Positions 32,595 to 35,560 of a stretch of 35,560 nt of DNA are shown piece after piece. The stretch is from Armatimonadota bacterium. Its GTDB lineage: Bacteria > Armatimonadota > Zipacnadia > Zipacnadales > VGFC01. The stretch is taken from assembly GCA_016869045.1 (NCBI GenBank), contig VGFC01000023.1:1-35560 (forward strand), given 5' to 3'. The number at the start of each line of letters is the position of its first letter. The stretch's first letter is position 1. A program made the translations under genes and the position numbers. The notes below the pieces were generated by a model. That model had not been told where the DNA came from and ran no database searches. It saw nothing but the letters and a program-made list of their open reading frames with translations.

Positions 32595-33902
32595 ATGACA
32601 CGGAGGGATCAGGTGGACGACCGCAAGCTCGTCATCATCGGCGCAGGGAGTGCGTCCTTCACGGCCGGCCTGGTGGCCGATCTGCTCGCCTCAGGCATCG
32701 AGGCGAACTGGACCATCGGGCTGGTGGACATCAGCGAGGAGGCCCTTGCCGTGCCGGAGGGGCTCGTCTCGCGCATGGTTCAGCACACGGGGCAGGACGC
32801 CGCGGTGCAGGCCTCGACGGATCGGTGTGACATACTGCCCAGCGCGGACTTCGTCGTGACGACCATCGCGGTCGGCGGCCGCGACGGCTGGCGCAAGGAT
32901 GCCGAGGTGCCGCTGAAGCATGGCATCTACCAGCCGGTCGCCGACACCGTTGGCCCGGGCGGCATCTCGCGCGCGCTGCGGCAGGTTCCCGCGATGCTCG
33001 ACATCGCCAGTGACGTAGCGTGTCTCTGCCCGAACGCGCACTTCTTCAACTACGCCAACCCGATGGCCGCCATCTGCCGCGCGGTGAACAAGGCCACCCG
33101 TGCGAACGTGGTCGGCCTCTGCCACGGCGTGCAGGGCACGCTGCGCTACCTCTGCGACAAGATCGGCGTGCCGTACGGGGAGGTCGGGTCGCTGTATGTC
33201 GGCATGAACCACCTGACGTGGATCACGCACTTCACGCACGGGGGGAAGAGCCTCTGGCCGCGCATCGACGCGATGCTGGCCGACCTTGATCCCGGCGACA
33301 ACCCCTTCTCTTGGGAACTGTACCGCACGTATGGCGCGTTCCCGGCGGTGCTCGACCGGCATGTCGCCGAGTTCTTCCCCGAGCGCTTCTTCCGCGACGC
33401 CGCCTACGGCCAGCCCCTCGTGGACGAGATCCTGCGGGTCATCAGCGGCGGGGATGACACGTGGGAGCGCCGCAAGCGCCAGGCCCGCGGCGAGGAGCCG
33501 CTCGAGGAGGGCCTCTTCCGGCGCACGCTCGGCGAGCACGAGGCCTTGCTGCCGATCATCGCCTCGATCCTCGGCGACCGGCACGAGGTCTTCCCGATGA
33601 ACGTTCCGAACCGCACGGTGGAGGCGATCCCGCCGGGCTTCGTGCTGGAGATGCCAGTCGCCGCGACCGCCGCCGGCTGCCTGCCAACCGCGCTGCCGCC
33701 CACGCCGCCGGGGATCCTCGCGTGGGTGACGGAGGCGCTGTACGGGGTGGAGATCACCGTGGAGGCGGCCATCCGCGGCGACCGGAATCTCGTGGTGCAG
33801 GCGTTGCTCTATGACCGCAGTGTGCCCGATCTCCCGGCGGCGGAGGTGTTGGCCGACGACCTCCTCGCCGCCCATCGGGAACACCTGCCGACCTTTGCGT
33901 GA
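32595..33902 (+). CDS. GH4 family NAD-dependent alpha-galactosidase/glucosidase-like enzyme
   Basis: KLVIIGAGSASFTAGLVADLL; VGGRDGWRKDAEVPLKHG; NYANPMAAICRAV; GLCHGVQGT; GMNHLTWI. Confidence 0.9.
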   Translation: MTRRDQVDDRKLVIIGAGSASFTAGLVADLLASGIEANWTIGLVDISEEALAVPEGLVSRMVQHTGQDAAVQASTDRCDILPSADFVVTTIAVGGRDGWRKDAEVPLKHGIYQPVADTVGPGGISRALRQVPAMLDIASDVACLCPNAHFFNYANPMAAICRAVNKATRANVVGLCHGVQGTLRYLCDKIGVPYGEVGSLYVGMNHLTWITHFTHGGKSLWPRIDAMLADLDPGDNPFSWELYRTYGAFPAVLDRHVAEFFPERFFRDAAYGQPLVDEILRVISGGDDTWERRKRQARGEEPLEEGLFRRTLGEHEALLPIIASILGDRHEVFPMNVPNRTVEAIPPGFVLEMPVAATAAGCLPTALPPTPPGILAWVTEALYGVEITVEAAIRGDRNLVVQALLYDRSVPDLPAAEVLADDLLAAHREHLPTFA

Positions 33903-33905
33903 GGT

Positions 33906-35339
33906 GTGGTGTCCGTGCGAGTCCAGCTACTCACTGCCGACCAGATCGCCCGCGTCCACGAGGCCTCACTGAGCATCCTCGCCGAGGTCGGTGTGCACCT
34001 GCCTCACCCCGAGGTCCTCAGTCGCTTCGCCGACTCCGGCGCGACGGTGGACCACGATGCGCAGCGCGTGCGCATTCCCGCTGAGCTAGTCGAGCGCTGC
34101 ATCGCCTCCGCGGGCAAGCAGTTCGCGATCTACGGCCGCGACATCGCGAAGGCCGCGCGCTTCGGCTGCGGCGAGCGCAACTACAACAGCATCGCGGGCG
34201 AGGCGCACTGGATCGACCGGCCCGGGGGCAAGCGCCGGCCTGCGGTCCTCGCCGACGTGGCGACGGCCTCCCGGATGGGCGATGCGCTGGAGCACATCAA
34301 CCTCGTCGGGGCGATGACCGATCCGCAGGACGTGCCGCCAGCCCTCAAGTGCATCGAAGTGATGGCGCAGATGCTGAAGCACACCACGAAGCCCATCCAC
34401 TTCTGGTTCCACGACCGGGCCTCGGCGAAGTACCTCGTGGACATGACCATCGCCCTGCGCGGGAGCGAGAGCGAGGCGCGCGAGTTCCCGATCTGTTACC
34501 CCTTCCTGGAGCCGATCAGCCCGCTGCGCTTTCCGTTCAACGGGGTGGACGTGTTGTTCGAGACCGCGCGCCTGAACCTCCCCGTGCCCATTGGGCCGAT
34601 GGCGCAGATGGGCCTCTCCGCGCCATGCAGCCTCGCCGCCACGCTCGCGCAGGAGAACGCGGAGATCCTCGCGGGAGTCTGCGTCACGCAGCTCATCCAG
34701 CCGGGCGTGCCGGTGATGTACGGCGGCATCCCCCACGCGTTTGACATGCGCACCACGCAGCTCATCTTCTCGGGCCCTGAGCAGGCGCTGTTCGGCGTCG
34801 CGATGACCGAGATCGGCAAGCACTACGGGCTGCCGGTCTACATCAACGTCGGCCTGACCGATGCGAAGCGCCCCGACGCGCAGGCGGGTCTGGAGGCGGG
34901 CATCACGCTGATGCTGGGCGCCGCGGCGGGCGCCGACATCTTCGGCCACATGGGCATCTCGGGGGTCGATCAGGCCTCCTCGCTGGACCTGCTCGTGTTC
35001 CAGAATGAGGTCATCGGTTTCGTCGAGAACGTCCTCCGCGAGATGGACTTCAGCGACGAGGCCTTCGCGCTCGATGTGGTCCGCGAGGTCGGTCCCGGCG
35101 GCAGCTACATCGACACCGACCACACCGCCCTCAACTTCCGCCGGGCGCTGTGGTTCCCGAAGCTACTCGACCGCCAGTTCTACGACGCATGGCTCACCGG
35201 CGGCGCGGAGTCGCTCGAAGACCGCTGCCGCCTCCGCACCGAGGACCTGCTGGCGACGCACGAGCCGGAGCCGATCTCCGAAGACGAGGCGGCCGCCATC
35301 GACGAGGTGCTGCGCGCCGCCCGGAGGGACCTGAGTTGA
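33906..35339 (+). CDS. MttB-like (non-pyrrolysine) trimethylamine methyltransferase family protein
   Basis: ASLSILAEVGVHLPHPEVL; NVGLTDAKRPDAQAGLEAGITLMLGAAAGADIFGHMGISGVDQASSLDLLVFQNEVIGFV; GTG start. Confidence 0.87.
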   Translation: MVSVRVQLLTADQIARVHEASLSILAEVGVHLPHPEVLSRFADSGATVDHDAQRVRIPAELVERCIASAGKQFAIYGRDIAKAARFGCGERNYNSIAGEAHWIDRPGGKRRPAVLADVATASRMGDALEHINLVGAMTDPQDVPPALKCIEVMAQMLKHTTKPIHFWFHDRASAKYLVDMTIALRGSESEAREFPICYPFLEPISPLRFPFNGVDVLFETARLNLPVPIGPMAQMGLSAPCSLAATLAQENAEILAGVCVTQLIQPGVPVMYGGIPHAFDMRTTQLIFSGPEQALFGVAMTEIGKHYGLPVYINVGLTDAKRPDAQAGLEAGITLMLGAAAGADIFGHMGISGVDQASSLDLLVFQNEVIGFVENVLREMDFSDEAFALDVVREVGPGGSYIDTDHTALNFRRALWFPKLLDRQFYDAWLTGGAESLEDRCRLRTEDLLATHEPEPISEDEAAAIDEVLRAARRDLS

Positions 35340-35560
35340 CCAGCCGCGAACGAGTCCTCGCCGCCCTGAACCATGAGGAGCCGGACCGGGTGCCGCTCGA
35401 CCTCGGCGGCAGCTTCGTCACCGGCATCGCGGCGACGTCGCTGCACCACCTGCGCAAGCACCTCGGGCTCGCGGATCGGCCGGTGAAGGTGTACGACGCG
35501 TACCAGATGCTGGGCGAGGTCGAGATGGACCTTGTGGAGCGCTTCCGGCTCGACTGCCTC
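35336..35560 (+). CDS. UroD/MtaA-like methyltransferase family protein, truncated at window end
   Basis: TTG start overlapping the MttB-like stop; MTSRERVLAALNHEEPDRVPLDLGGSFVTGI. Confidence 0.85.
   Translation, partial: MTSRERVLAALNHEEPDRVPLDLGGSFVTGIAATSLHHLRKHLGLADRPVKVYDAYQMLGEVEMDLVERFRLDCL

Noticed and set aside
33906-35339. Pyrrolysine-containing MttB
   Set aside because: The ORF is open to its natural stop with no internal TAG, so it is a non-Pyl homolog.

Overview
GC-rich bacterial chromosomal window, probably from an uncultured or environmental lineage; the taxon is not assignable from the sequence alone. It is about 90% coding. Left part: a truncated sugar phosphate isomerase, a four-helix-bundle (23S-IVP/S23-like) gene flanked by nonamer repeat tracts, purB, folB, a 5-formyl-THF cyclo-ligase gene, a large predicted lipoprotein, an operon of GHMP kinase, two tandem phosphohexomutase paralogs and an MGDG-synthase-like glycosyltransferase, and a DUF1385 protein. 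Middle: rpmB with a structured leader, a NuoE/NuoF/FdhF-type NAD-linked formate dehydrogenase (Cys active site), mtaB, a LamG-containing six-hairpin glycosidase, and leuA under a T-box riboswitch. Right part: a parallel beta-helix protein, a flavodoxin-like reductase, a UroD/MtaA-like methyltransferase with a coupled 59-aa microprotein, an SGNH hydrolase, a TIM-barrel isomerase, a sulfatase, a GH4 enzyme, and an MttB-like plus UroD-like methyltransferase pair. The most notable signals are: (1) a full leuA T-box with a readable CUC specifier and a TTGACA-N17-TACAAT promoter; (2) a phosphohexomutase paralog whose catalytic phosphoserine is Gly; (3) a ~255-bp MITE-like element with 35-bp perfect terminal inverted repeats that encodes the C-terminal tail of the formate dehydrogenase; (4) a four-helix-bundle gene cassette bounded by inverted TARCGACGG tracts; (5) a three-hairpin rpmB leader; (6) several unrelated palindromic repeats that overlap the stop codons of neighbouring genes. 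No CRISPR array, rRNA, tRNA, transposase or recognisable defence system was found.
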